From: Selenomonadaceae bacterium
Lineage (GTDB): Bacteria; Bacillota; Negativicutes; Selenomonadales; Selenomonadaceae
NCBI GenBank assembly: GCA_017527075.1
Contig: JAFXQM010000010.1
Coordinates: 1 to 64,000, forward strand
Direction: 5' to 3'
Length of the DNA: 64,000 bases
In this document: positions 7,930 to 15,994 of the stretch, in pieces
Layout of the letters: every line of letters begins with the position of its first letter
How positions within the stretch are numbered: position 1 is the first letter of the stretch
Translations under genes and position numbers: made by a program
Notes under the pieces: model-generated
What the model saw: the letters and a program-made list of their open reading frames with translations, nothing else
The model's database searches: none
Told to the model about the DNA's origin: nothing

Positions 7930-9192
7930 TTGGACGGAATTTATTTAATCTTGGTCATGATTGTGACGGGCGGCGTGATTGCATTCATCGGCGACAAACT
8001 CGGCACGAAGATTGGAAAGAAGCGTCTGTCGATTTTCGGACTGCGCCCGCGGCACACCTCCATGATCGTGACTGTCGTGACGGGCGGGCTGATAACCGCG
8101 CTGTCAATCGGATTCATGGTTTTAATTTCGCAAAACGTTCGCACGGCACTTTTCGGCATGGACGAGCTGCGCGCGACGATGGATGAGACAATGGCGGAGC
8201 TTGACGAGGCGACCGAAAATCTTTTCAAGGCTCAGACGGAATTCGAGCGGGCGAACGAAAACCTGCGCATGTCCAAGGAAGAAATCGTCGCGCTCAAATC
8301 GGAGCAGGAAGACCTTCGCGCAGAGAGCGACAGACTCAAGGAGGGCAACGAGCAACTCGAAGCCGCAAACTCAGAGTTGTCCGCGCAGAATGAAAATCTT
8401 TCGGGCACGAACGCCGCGCTTGAAGCTGACAATAAAAAACTCGGCGAGTTCAACGTCACGCTGACCGCCGACAACGATAAACTTTCAAACGACAACGACA
8501 AACTCTCCTCGGCCAACGACAAACTCACCGCCGACAACAGCGAGCTTGAGGAGCGCAACAATCGTCTGCGCGAGGGAATCATTGCGATTCGCGAGGGCGA
8601 CATCACTTTGCGGGCGGGAGAAATTTTGGCGAGCGGAATCATACAGGGCGGGCGCAGTGCCGACGAAATTTCCGCCGACATAAACGCGCTGGCCGAACAC
8701 GCGACGCAAAGTTTGATTCAACGCTTCGGCGGCAACGAGGACAATTCCGTTTGGATTTATCAGCCGGAACTGCAACGCGTCATCAGCGAAATTGAATCGA
8801 GCGCGGGCGACATGGTCTTGAGAATTTCGGCGGCGGGAAATTTGGTTCGCGGCGAGCCCGTCCGAGCCAGGCTTGAACTTTATCCGAACAAATTGATTTT
8901 CAAAAAGGATGAACTCATTCTTTCCAAAACGTATGAACTCGGCGGCGAAGGCGTGACGCCCGAAGGAATTCTTAAGGAATTTTTGTCGGAGATAAATCGA
9001 ATCGCGGTCGACAAAGGAATTTTGACTGACCCGCTGACCGGCAGCGTCGGGCGCATGGAGGCAACGCAGCTTTATGAAATTTTCGACGCGCTGAGCAACG
9101 CAAAGGGCAAAGTTCAGCTGACGGCCACCGCGCGCGAGGAAACCGACTCGAACGGACCTTTGCGCTTGAATATAAAATTGGAGCAGCGATGA
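7930..9192 (+). CDS. DUF3084 membrane coiled-coil protein
   Basis: A 420-residue protein with two N-terminal membrane segments (about 4-22 and 39-62), then a long coiled coil (about 75-220) containing near-heptad repeats around NDKLSxxNDKLT, and a globular C-terminal domain. This is the DUF3084 layout. The family is conserved beside YqgF/RuvC-like genes in some Firmicutes and cyanobacteria; function unknown. Start is TTG at 7930, directly after the relA stop, with the GGGGGTGAG of the relA end as SD. The last codons overlap the next gene (ATGA). Confidence 0.85.
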   Translation: MDGIYLILVMIVTGGVIAFIGDKLGTKIGKKRLSIFGLRPRHTSMIVTVVTGGLITALSIGFMVLISQNVRTALFGMDELRATMDETMAELDEATENLFKAQTEFERANENLRMSKEEIVALKSEQEDLRAESDRLKEGNEQLEAANSELSAQNENLSGTNAALEADNKKLGEFNVTLTADNDKLSNDNDKLSSANDKLTADNSELEERNNRLREGIIAIREGDITLRAGEILASGIIQGGRSADEISADINALAEHATQSLIQRFGGNEDNSVWIYQPELQRVISEIESSAGDMVLRISAAGNLVRGEPVRARLELYPNKLIFKKDELILSKTYELGGEGVTPEGILKEFLSEINRIAVDKGILTDPLTGSVGRMEATQLYEIFDALSNAKGKVQLTATAREETDSNGPLRLNIKLEQR

Positions 9193-9581
9193 TGTTCATG
9201 GGAATAGACCCCGGCCGCGACAAGTGCGGAGTGGCTGTGCTGACGGCGGCAGGCGAAATAAAATTTCAGCGCGTCGTCCCGACCGAGGAACTCGCCGACG
9301 TCATAAAAGATTTGGCGGCGCAGCTCGAAATAAAATCGGTCATCTTGGGCGACGGCACCACGCACAAATCTGCGGCGGGAAAAATTTCGGAGGCGGGCTT
9401 GAGCTTCCGACTCGTCGACGAAAAGCACACGACCGAAGAGGCGCGCCGCTTGTATTGGGAAAAAAATCCTCCGCGCGGCTGGCGAAAACTTTTGCCGACC
9501 TCAATGCAAGTGCCGCCCGAACCCGTCGACGCAATCGTCGCAGAAATTTTGGTCAGAAGATTTTTAACGGCTCAAACATAA
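9189..9581 (+). CDS. RuvC/YqgF-like RNase H-fold nuclease
   Basis: A 130-residue protein with an RNase H/RuvC fold. MGIDPGRDKCGVAVL carries the first catalytic Asp. SVILGDGTTHK and a C-terminal PPEPVDAIVAEILVRRF with a late Asp fit the YqgF group. YqgF proteins take part in pre-16S rRNA end maturation and are putative Holliday junction resolvases. This is the divergent, DUF3084-linked form, so the rRNA role is inferred. ATG 9189 overlaps the previous stop by ATGA, so translation is probably coupled. A terminator follows. Confidence 0.75.
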   Translation: MMFMGIDPGRDKCGVAVLTAAGEIKFQRVVPTEELADVIKDLAAQLEIKSVILGDGTTHKSAAGKISEAGLSFRLVDEKHTTEEARRLYWEKNPPRGWRKLLPTSMQVPPEPVDAIVAEILVRRFLTAQT

Positions 9582-9585
9582 AAAA

Positions 9586-9618
9586 CTCCCGCGAAATTTT
9601 TGGCGGGAATTTTTTTTG
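9586..9618 (+). terminator. Terminator of the relA - DUF3084 - yqgF group
   Basis: CTCCCGC / GCGGGA stem with a loop of about 9 nt, followed by T8. Confidence 0.85.
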
Positions 9619-9630
9619 CCTGCGCGGCTC

Positions 9631-9757
9631 AAAAATTTTTTCACGGCACAAAAACTCTCGACGCCCGAAAATTTCTTCTCAAGCCACGAAAAATTTTTTC
9701 ATGCCTCAAAATCTCTCCACGCCCGAAAATTTTTCCTCAAGCCCCGAAAAATTTTTT
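9631..9757. repeat. 58-bp tandem repeat, two full units and a partial third
   Basis: Units begin with AAAAATTTTTTC at 9631, 9689 and 9747, exactly 58 bp apart, and contain CGACGCCCGAAAATTT-type sequence. The array fills most of the 245-bp gap between the YqgF-like gene and the deaminase gene. Short open frames inside it are products of the repeat and are not called. Confidence 0.85.
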
Positions 9758-9794
9758 CACGGGAATTTTTTTATGCGCGCGGGAAAATTTGTTG

Positions 9795-9800
9795 TATAAT
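9795..9800 (+). promoter_or_regulatory. -10 box of the dCMP deaminase promoter
   Basis: A perfect TATAAT followed by GG, then an A5T6 tract and GGAGGG before the ATG at 9827. The -35 is weak or absent. The same TATAATGG - A/T tract - SD layout precedes pyk and the RTX-repeat gene. Confidence 0.65.
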
Positions 9801-9826
9801 GGCGGAAAAATTTTTTGGAGGGAATC

Positions 9827-10291
9827 ATGAGCGAAAAGCACACGCGCCCCGATTGGGACGAATATTTTTTGAACATTGCCCGCGAGGTCGGCAGGCGAGC
9901 GACTTGCCTGCGTCGACGTTACGGCGCGATTATCGTCAAGGACAAAATTATAATCAGCACGGGCTACAACGGGGCACCGCGCGGCGAGACAAATTGCATT
10001 GACAGCGGCGTCTGCGAGCGCGAACGGCTGCACGTGCCCAAGGGCGAACGTTACGAGCTGTGCGTGGCGGTGCACGCCGAACAGAACGCAATCATCAACG
10101 CCGACCCGAACAAGATGGCGGGCGCGACGATTTACATTGCGGGCGTGAATTGCGCGGACGATTCAAACGCGTCGGGCGAGCCGTGCAAACTCTGTCGCCG
10201 CATGATAATCAACGCGCGAATCGCCAAAGTTGTTTACCGCGACCGCGACGGAAAAATTATTTCCAAGGCTCCGAGCGAGATTGAAAATTGA
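9827..10291 (+). CDS. dCMP deaminase (ComEB-type)
   Basis: A 154-residue zinc-dependent deaminase that makes dUMP from dCMP. Zinc and catalytic motifs are HAEQNAI (His and the proton-shuttling Glu) and PCKLCRRM (two Cys). The family's RRRYGAIIVKDKIIISTGYN and GAPRG segments are present. In Firmicutes the same family is called ComEB, but no competence genes are nearby. ATG 9827 is preferred because GGAGGG lies 6 nt upstream; an in-frame TTG at 9815 would overlap this SD. Confidence 0.92.
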   Translation: MSEKHTRPDWDEYFLNIAREVGRRATCLRRRYGAIIVKDKIIISTGYNGAPRGETNCIDSGVCERERLHVPKGERYELCVAVHAEQNAIINADPNKMAGATIYIAGVNCADDSNASGEPCKLCRRMIINARIAKVVYRDRDGKIISKAPSEIEN

Positions 10292-10302
10292 ATCGCCAAG
10301 TT

Positions 10303-10323
10303 ACATTCCTAATTCCTAATTAA
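10303..10323. repeat. Short heptamer tract after the deaminase gene
   Basis: ATTCCTAATTCCTAATTAA, about two and a half heptamers, between the deaminase and Ppx/GppA genes. Confidence 0.7.
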
Positions 10324-10381
10324 CGAGGCAGGTTAATCGCCGCGAACGCCGAATAAATTTGCGGCAAGGGAGGTGGGCGCA

Positions 10382-11302
10382 ATGCTCTACGCAATGATTG
10401 ATGTCGGCTCAAACACAATTCGCATGGCAGTCTACGACATTGACGGCGACCGCGTCGAAATGCTCATGAAAAGGAAACACACCGTCGGACTTGCGTCTTA
10501 CGTGCGCGACGGCGTGATGCAAAGGCAGGGCATTGACAAAGTTGTTGAGATTATCGGCGAGTACCGTCACTTTCTCGACGACTTCGGAATAACGCAGGTG
10601 ACCGCCTTCACGACCGCCGCCCTCCGCAATGCCGCAAACGGTTCGCAGGCCGTCGACGAAATTTCTTTCCGCACGGGCATAAACATAATTTTGATGAGCG
10701 GCGACGACGAGGCGACCTTCGACTTCATCGGCGCGACTCACAATCTTGTCGACGAAAAAGGTTTGTTGATTGATATCGGCGGCGGCTCCACCGAAATCGT
10801 TTACTTCAAAGACAGAGAGATTCGCGTGAAGGCTTCTCTGCCAATCGGGAGCTTGAGTTTCCACACGCGATACACGGGCGTGCACATTTTGCCCAGCGCG
10901 GTTGAAATCGCCGAGATGTACGCCGAGGCCGAGGCGACCGTCAGTGCCGTCAAAGAATTCCAAGCCGTCAGCCACGCACAGATTTGCGGAATCGGCGGCA
11001 CATTCAAAGGCGCGATGGCTCTTTACAACGCAATGTACGGCATGACCCGTCAGAACATGCGCATGGAGGTTCGACGCATTCAAGACATCTTGCACCGCTT
11101 CCGCCGCGACCACGAGCTCATTGTCCCCGACAAAATTTTACTCATGAAGACCGTGCCCGAAAGGATTCACACGTTCATGCCGGGGCTGGTCATCGCCGAC
11201 GTCCTCGCCAAACGCTTCGGCAGCCTCAATATCATCTACAGCGATTCGGGCGTCCGCGAAGGTTACATTTACGACAAAATTATCGACAAGGAATTTTTCT
11301 GA
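10382..11302 (+). CDS. Ppx/GppA-family phosphatase
   Basis: A 306-residue ASKHA-fold phosphatase. The phosphate-1 motif is MIDVGSNTIRMAVY, phosphate-2 is LLIDIGGGSTEIVYF, and CGIGGTFKGAMAL is the adenosine-side loop. The family includes exopolyphosphatases and pppGpp phosphohydrolases; at this length it is the short form without the C-terminal HD-like domain, so polyP versus pppGpp preference cannot be told. The upstream RelA makes a (p)ppGpp link attractive but unproven. ATG 10382 follows AAGGGAGGTGGGCGCA; an in-frame GTG at 10373 lies inside the SD and is rejected. Confidence 0.88.
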   Translation: MLYAMIDVGSNTIRMAVYDIDGDRVEMLMKRKHTVGLASYVRDGVMQRQGIDKVVEIIGEYRHFLDDFGITQVTAFTTAALRNAANGSQAVDEISFRTGINIILMSGDDEATFDFIGATHNLVDEKGLLIDIGGGSTEIVYFKDREIRVKASLPIGSLSFHTRYTGVHILPSAVEIAEMYAEAEATVSAVKEFQAVSHAQICGIGGTFKGAMALYNAMYGMTRQNMRMEVRRIQDILHRFRRDHELIVPDKILLMKTVPERIHTFMPGLVIADVLAKRFGSLNIIYSDSGVREGYIYDKIIDKEFF

Positions 11303-11332
11303 GCGATAAAAATTTTTCGAGGAGTGGATACA

Positions 11333-12235
11333 GTGATTTTGGCTGACAGGAACACGAAGGTAATCGTCCAAGGCATAACCGGCAAGGCGGCGACCTTCCA
11401 CACGAAACAAATGCTCGCTTACGGCACGAAGATTGTCGGCGGCGTGACACCCGGCAAGGCGGGGCAAGTCGTCGAGGGCGTGCCCGTCTTCAACACGGTG
11501 GAGGACGCGGTCAAGGCCACGGGCGCGACGGCCTCCGTCATTTATGTGCCCGCCCCCTTCGCCGCCGATTCGATTCTTGAGGCTGTCGACGCCGGCCTTG
11601 AACTCGTCGTGTGCATAACCGAACACATTCCCGTCATGGACATGGTCAAAGTTCGCCGTTACATGGTCGGCAAGAAAACTCGGCTCATCGGTCCCAACTG
11701 CCCGGGCATCATGACGACGGACGAAACCAAACTCGGAATCATCCCCGGCAACGTCCAAAAGAAAGGTCACGTCGGTTTGGTTTCGCGTTCGGGAACTTTG
11801 ACTTACGAGGCGGCGTTCCAGCTCATGAACGCGGGAATCGGAATCACCACGAGCGTCGGAATCGGCGGCGACCCCGTCAAGGGCTCGGACTTCATTGACA
11901 TCTTACAGCTGTTCAAAGAGGACGAAGAGACAAAAGCCGTTTTGCTCATCGGTGAAATCGGCGGCACGGCTGAGGAGGACGCGGCGCGTTGGATATCCGA
12001 GAACATGCCCGACAAACCCGTGACGGCTTTCATCGCGGGACGCCAGGCTCCTCCCGGCAAACGCATGGGTCACGCGGGCGCAATCATCAGCGGCGGCAAG
12101 GGCACGGCGGCCGACAAGATTAAAGCCATGAACGCGGTCGGCATTGAGGTCGCCGACACCGTCGCGCACATCGGCGATACCGTCGTCGACACTCTCAAGC
12201 GCGCAGGCATTTACGAGCTCTGTCACACCTGCTGA
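11333..12235 (+). CDS. sucD: Succinyl-CoA synthetase alpha subunit-like protein
   Basis: A 300-residue SucD. The N-terminal CoA-binding Rossmann domain has [13 protein letters not shown] and GGVTPGKAG. The ligase domain contains the phosphohistidine loop [14 protein letters not shown] with its active His. The beta subunit SucC, normally directly upstream, is missing in this window, so the partner must be elsewhere or the protein is used differently. Start is GTG at 11333, about 8 nt after GAGGAG; the in-frame GTG at 11324 overlaps the SD. A strong terminator follows. Confidence 0.9.
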   Translation: MILADRNTKVIVQGITGKAATFHTKQMLAYGTKIVGGVTPGKAGQVVEGVPVFNTVEDAVKATGATASVIYVPAPFAADSILEAVDAGLELVVCITEHIPVMDMVKVRRYMVGKKTRLIGPNCPGIMTTDETKLGIIPGNVQKKGHVGLVSRSGTLTYEAAFQLMNAGIGITTSVGIGGDPVKGSDFIDILQLFKEDEETKAVLLIGEIGGTAEEDAARWISENMPDKPVTAFIAGRQAPPGKRMGHAGAIISGGKGTAADKIKAMNAVGIEVADTVAHIGDTVVDTLKRAGIYELCHTC

Positions 12236-12254
12236 AAATTTTTTCGCAAAGAAA

Positions 12255-12294
12255 AACACCTTCCGAACTTCGGGAGGTGTTTTAAATTTTTTTT
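12255..12294. terminator. Bidirectional terminator between sucD and the GT8 operon
   Basis: AACACCTTCCGAA pairs with TTCGGGAGGTGTT (13 bp, one G-U), followed by T8 on the plus side and with an A-rich 5' flank, so it can serve both convergent genes. Confidence 0.9.
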
Positions 12295-12299
12295 GAAAC

Positions 12300-13511
12300 T
12301 CACATTGCGCGGATAATCAGGTGCGAATTCATTGGCAACCCTTGCGCCTCCGACAGAAAATCCATGCCGTTCAGAAAATCTCTGCCGTGAACGAAGCCCA
12401 CCTCCGTCAACGCGCGGAACGGAAAGTTGGGCACCAAGATGATGAAAATTTTTTTGCCGCGAGATTTTTTCATGGCGTCGATTAATTTTTTCAAGGACGA
12501 TTGGTTTTCGTCGCGAAGAATTTCTTCGCCGTCGCGGACGAGAAAAATTTTTTTCAGCGCGTCGACGTTTTCGGGCGTCGTGAAAAACGCGCGAGTCTTT
12601 CCGCTCATCGCCGCAGAAATTTGTATCATGGAATTTTTCAGCCCGACGTGAATCTGTTGAAAGCCCGCGTAAAGTCGCCCGACGGTTTCCAAGTTAAACC
12701 ACGGCGTCTTCATGAAGTGACTCATCCACAGCCGATTGAACGGGTCGCGCATGTCGATACCGAGCCCGCCGCCCGCAAAGTGATAAATTTTTTTCAGCGC
12801 AACAGGCTCACGCTCAATGCGCGCGTAAATGACGAAGCGATTAAATTTCAGCGGCAACTTCAGAGTTCGTGCCGCGAAGCAATAATTCAAAACATCTTGG
12901 TCGAGGAAAATGTATTTGGGATTCTCGCCGATAAATTTCATCGCGCGCAAAATTTTTTCTTCCTCAGCGCGAAATGCCTCCAAGTTCATGAGCAAGACGC
13001 CTGAATTGAAATAATCTTCGGGTGCGACGAAATTGTCGTGGCACAGAGCAAATTTTTCTTTTGTGTCGAGCCCGTTGGAACATTCGGGGATGACGCCCAG
13101 AACTTTATCGCCGAGGTCAACTTTCCACAGTTCGTTCAAGTCAAGATTGACGATGATATCCGAGTCGAGGTAAATGCATTTGTCGATATCAGCTGAAAGA
13201 AGTTTTGAAAAGAAAAAACGATAGAACATTCCCACGGTGGCGTAATGATTTTTTGAGGTTGGAAACAAACGAACAATTTTTTGCAGTTCATTCTTGCAAA
13301 GTTCGTCGACGTTGTAAAATTTCACGAGCTGATTGTATTGCCCGGCGAGGTAAGAAAATTTTTCGCGGTTGTCGAGCGTCAAAGTATCGTCGTGGAGAAT
13401 GTGAATCGTGACGTTTGAGGTAGTGTTTTCAAAGATGGAAGCCATGGTCGTGCCCGTGAACTTCGAGTAAGTCCCGTTCTTATCGTTAAGCCCGAAACAA
13501 ACGTGAATCAT
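12300..13511 (-). CDS. GT8 family glycosyltransferase (third of three in operon)
   Basis: A 403-residue LgtC-type transferase. Sugar-nucleotide and metal-binding features: MIHVCFGLND at the N-terminus, CIYLDSDIIVNLDLNELW (the DxD motif), DYFNSGVLLMNLEAFR, and FLDQDVLNYCF. The last ~110 residues are an extra domain shared by the three paralogues. GT8 enzymes of this kind add glucose or galactose to LPS or capsule; acceptor unknown. ATG 13511 follows TGAGGAGTGATTCA, in which the TGA is the previous gene's stop. Last gene of the operon DUF2993 - DUF5693 - GT8 - GT8 - GT8. Confidence 0.88.
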   Translation of the reverse strand: MIHVCFGLNDKNGTYSKFTGTTMASIFENTTSNVTIHILHDDTLTLDNREKFSYLAGQYNQLVKFYNVDELCKNELQKIVRLFPTSKNHYATVGMFYRFFFSKLLSADIDKCIYLDSDIIVNLDLNELWKVDLGDKVLGVIPECSNGLDTKEKFALCHDNFVAPEDYFNSGVLLMNLEAFRAEEEKILRAMKFIGENPKYIFLDQDVLNYCFAARTLKLPLKFNRFVIYARIEREPVALKKIYHFAGGGLGIDMRDPFNRLWMSHFMKTPWFNLETVGRLYAGFQQIHVGLKNSMIQISAAMSGKTRAFFTTPENVDALKKIFLVRDGEEILRDENQSSLKKLIDAMKKSRGKKIFIILVPNFPFRALTEVGFVHGRDFLNGMDFLSEAQGLPMNSHLIIRAM

Positions 13512-13522
13512 TGAATCACTCC

Positions 13523-14740
13523 TCACATTGCGTGGAGCAGCGGATAAGAATTCATGGACACGCCCTGCTCCTCCGACAAAAATTCCAGCGCGTTGAGATA
13601 ATCCGCGCCGAAGACAAAGCCCGCCTTCGACAGCAAGCTGAGCGGGAACCCTTGAGCCATGATGAAGAAAATTTTTTTGCCGCGAGATTTTTTCATGGCG
13701 TCGATTAATTTTTTCAGGGACGATTGATTTTCCAGCGTGATGAATTCTTCGTTGTCGCGGACGCGGAAAAGTTTTTTGAGGTCGTCGACGTAATTGGGCG
13801 TGGCACAGAAGCCGCGGGTCTTTCCGTTCATGGCGATTGTCAAATTCGTCATGGATTTTTTCAGGCGAACGTGAACCTGTTGGAAGCTCGCGTAAAGATT
13901 GGCGAGTGCCGCAGCGTCAAACCAAGGAGTTTTGGAAAAATATTCCAGCCACAGAGCATTGAACGGGTCGTTCATGTTCAGCTGAAGCGAGTGAGCGGTA
14001 TAACAGTAAATTTTTTTTTCGACGGATTCTTTTCTGCCGCGAGCAATGCGCACGAAGCTGCTGAAGCGCGCCGGCAATTTCAACGTCTGCCCCGCGAAGC
14101 AATGATTGAGAACGGTCTGATCCACGAGGGTAAAATATTTTTGGTCGTTGGCAAATTTCAGTCCGTCGAAAATTTTTTCCTCCGCGCCGCGCAAAAGTTC
14201 CAAGTTCATGAGCATGACGCCTGAGCTGAAATAATCTTCGGGCTTGAGTAAACCGTCCGTGACGGCTTTGTCTTGTGCGGGGAGTTCTGCGGCGATGTCG
14301 GCGGCGGGCACGGCTCCGAGAATTTTTTTGCCGAGGTCGACGCGCCACAGCTCGCTCACGTCCAAGTTGACGATGACATTCGGCTCAAGGTAAATGACTT
14401 TGCTGATTTTCGTCGGGAGAACGGACGGGATTAAAAATTTGTAAAGCGCGGCTTTGTTGAAACGAGTTTCGTTGATGTCGGGCAGGAGCTTCATCATTTG
14501 CGCCAATTTATCCGCGCAAAGTTCGTCGACGTTGTAAAATTTCACGCGCTGATTGCAACGACCCGCAAGATAAGAAAATTTTTCGCGATTGTCGTCGGTC
14601 AGCGTGCCGGTGTGGAGAAGGTGAACGGTGATTGACGGGAGCGGCCTGAAATTATTTTCAAAGGCGGAAAGCATCGCCGTGCCCGCGAACTTTGCGAACG
14701 AGCCGACTTCGTCGCGAAGGGCAAAGCAAATGTGAATCAT
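13523..14740 (-). CDS. GT8 family glycosyltransferase (second of three)
   Basis: A 405-residue paralogue of its neighbours with MIHICFALRD at the start and an N-linked C-terminal domain. The DxD position reads VIYLEPNVIVNLDVSELW: the first acidic pair DSD of the sister gene is EPN here, so the metal-binding motif is degraded. FSSGVMLMNLELLR and LVDQTVLNHCF are kept. It may be inactive or altered in donor specificity. ATG 14740 sits behind TGAGGAGTGATTTT, overlapping the upstream stop; a longer reading to 14818 would run into the upstream gene and is rejected. Confidence 0.85.
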   Translation of the reverse strand: MIHICFALRDEVGSFAKFAGTAMLSAFENNFRPLPSITVHLLHTGTLTDDNREKFSYLAGRCNQRVKFYNVDELCADKLAQMMKLLPDINETRFNKAALYKFLIPSVLPTKISKVIYLEPNVIVNLDVSELWRVDLGKKILGAVPAADIAAELPAQDKAVTDGLLKPEDYFSSGVMLMNLELLRGAEEKIFDGLKFANDQKYFTLVDQTVLNHCFAGQTLKLPARFSSFVRIARGRKESVEKKIYCYTAHSLQLNMNDPFNALWLEYFSKTPWFDAAALANLYASFQQVHVRLKKSMTNLTIAMNGKTRGFCATPNYVDDLKKLFRVRDNEEFITLENQSSLKKLIDAMKKSRGKKIFFIMAQGFPLSLLSKAGFVFGADYLNALEFLSEEQGVSMNSYPLLHAM

Positions 14741-14751
14741 AAAATCACTCC

Positions 14752-15990
14752 TCACAATTTCTCGATGAGAGGATAAGAATCGAACGGTGTCGCCTCCGCG
14801 TTGGGCAAAAACTCCCAAGCCTTCAGAAAATCTTTGCCCTCTTCGAAACCGGCTTTGGTAAGTCGCTCAAACGGGAAATTTTTCTTCATGAGTTTTTCCG
14901 TCAAGATAAAAAAAATGCACGAGCCTTTGCATGAGTATATTGCCTCGATTAAATCTTCAAGAGAGGATTCGTTTTTGGCGAGAATGACTTCTTCGTAATC
15001 TTTAATATCGAAGAGAGCGGTCATCTTTTTCAACTTTGAGGGCTCGACGAAAAACGCACGCATTTTGCCCGGCAAGAACCGCGCGAGTTTCACGGGCGCA
15101 TCTTTCCAGCGCGTGCCCAAATCTTCTTGCAAAGTCGCGTAAAGTCGTCCGAGTGCTTCGGCGTCGAACCACGGGGTTTTGATGAAATAATTCATCCAAA
15201 GTTGATTGCAAGGGTCGCTCATGTCGAGCCCCGGTCGTGAGGTGCCGCCCGCGTAATGATAAATTTTTTTGCCCAGAGGTTGCGCCGAGCCGCCTGAGCG
15301 TTCTTTCCTGACGAAGCAATTAAATCTTATCGGCAACTTCACGGTGCGCGCGGAGAAGCAATAATTCAAAACCGTCTGCTCCAACCATCTGTGCTTTGGA
15401 TTTTCGCCGCGGAATTTGATGCCCTTGGTTATCGTCTTCTCTTCGTCGCGCAAAAGTTTCAGATTCATGAGCAGGACGCCGCAATTAAAATAATCGTCGG
15501 GTTTCACGATGCCTTCGCTGCACAGCGCAAAAGTTTTTTTGGGGTTGACGCCGTTTTTGGTTTCCGTGACGACGCCGAGAAATTTTTTGCCGAGTTTTGT
15601 CAACCAAAGCTCTTTGATGTTCAAATTGACAATCGTATCGGGGTCAAAGAAGATAACTTTGTTTATGTCCTTCGGGAGAACTTGCGGGATGAGAACTTTG
15701 TAAAACGCGCCGACGGTGCTGGCGGCCTTTTCCACTTCGGGAACCAGCTTTACAATCTTGGCGACCTTTTTGGGAATGAGTTCGTCGAGATTGTAAAAGT
15801 TCACGGCTTGACCGTAACGCGCGGCGAGCTGAGAAAATTTTTCGCGGTTTTCGTCAGTCAAAGTTTTGTCGTGGAGAATGTGAGCCGTGACTTCCTCCTT
15901 TGTGTTTTCAAAAACGGAAAGCAGGGAAATGCCCGCGAACTTCGCGTAATGCCCCGTTTTGTCTCGGAAGCAGTAACAAACATGAATCAT
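14752..15990 (-). CDS. GT8 family glycosyltransferase (first of three)
   Basis: A 412-residue member of the tandem GT8 set: MIHVCYCFRDKTG, VIFFDPDTIVNLNIKELW (DPD as the DxD motif), DYFNCGVLLMNLKLLR, WLEQTVLNYCF. It carries the same ~110-residue C-terminal domain as its paralogues. It begins a few bases after the DUF5693 stop behind AAGGAGTGATTTC. The three copies differ enough to suggest different acceptors or donors, with the intact DxD motif in copies one and three only. Confidence 0.88.
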   Translation of the reverse strand: MIHVCYCFRDKTGHYAKFAGISLLSVFENTKEEVTAHILHDKTLTDENREKFSQLAARYGQAVNFYNLDELIPKKVAKIVKLVPEVEKAASTVGAFYKVLIPQVLPKDINKVIFFDPDTIVNLNIKELWLTKLGKKFLGVVTETKNGVNPKKTFALCSEGIVKPDDYFNCGVLLMNLKLLRDEEKTITKGIKFRGENPKHRWLEQTVLNYCFSARTVKLPIRFNCFVRKERSGGSAQPLGKKIYHYAGGTSRPGLDMSDPCNQLWMNYFIKTPWFDAEALGRLYATLQEDLGTRWKDAPVKLARFLPGKMRAFFVEPSKLKKMTALFDIKDYEEVILAKNESSLEDLIEAIYSCKGSCIFFILTEKLMKKNFPFERLTKAGFEEGKDFLKAWEFLPNAEATPFDSYPLIEKL

Positions 15991-15994
15991 GAAA

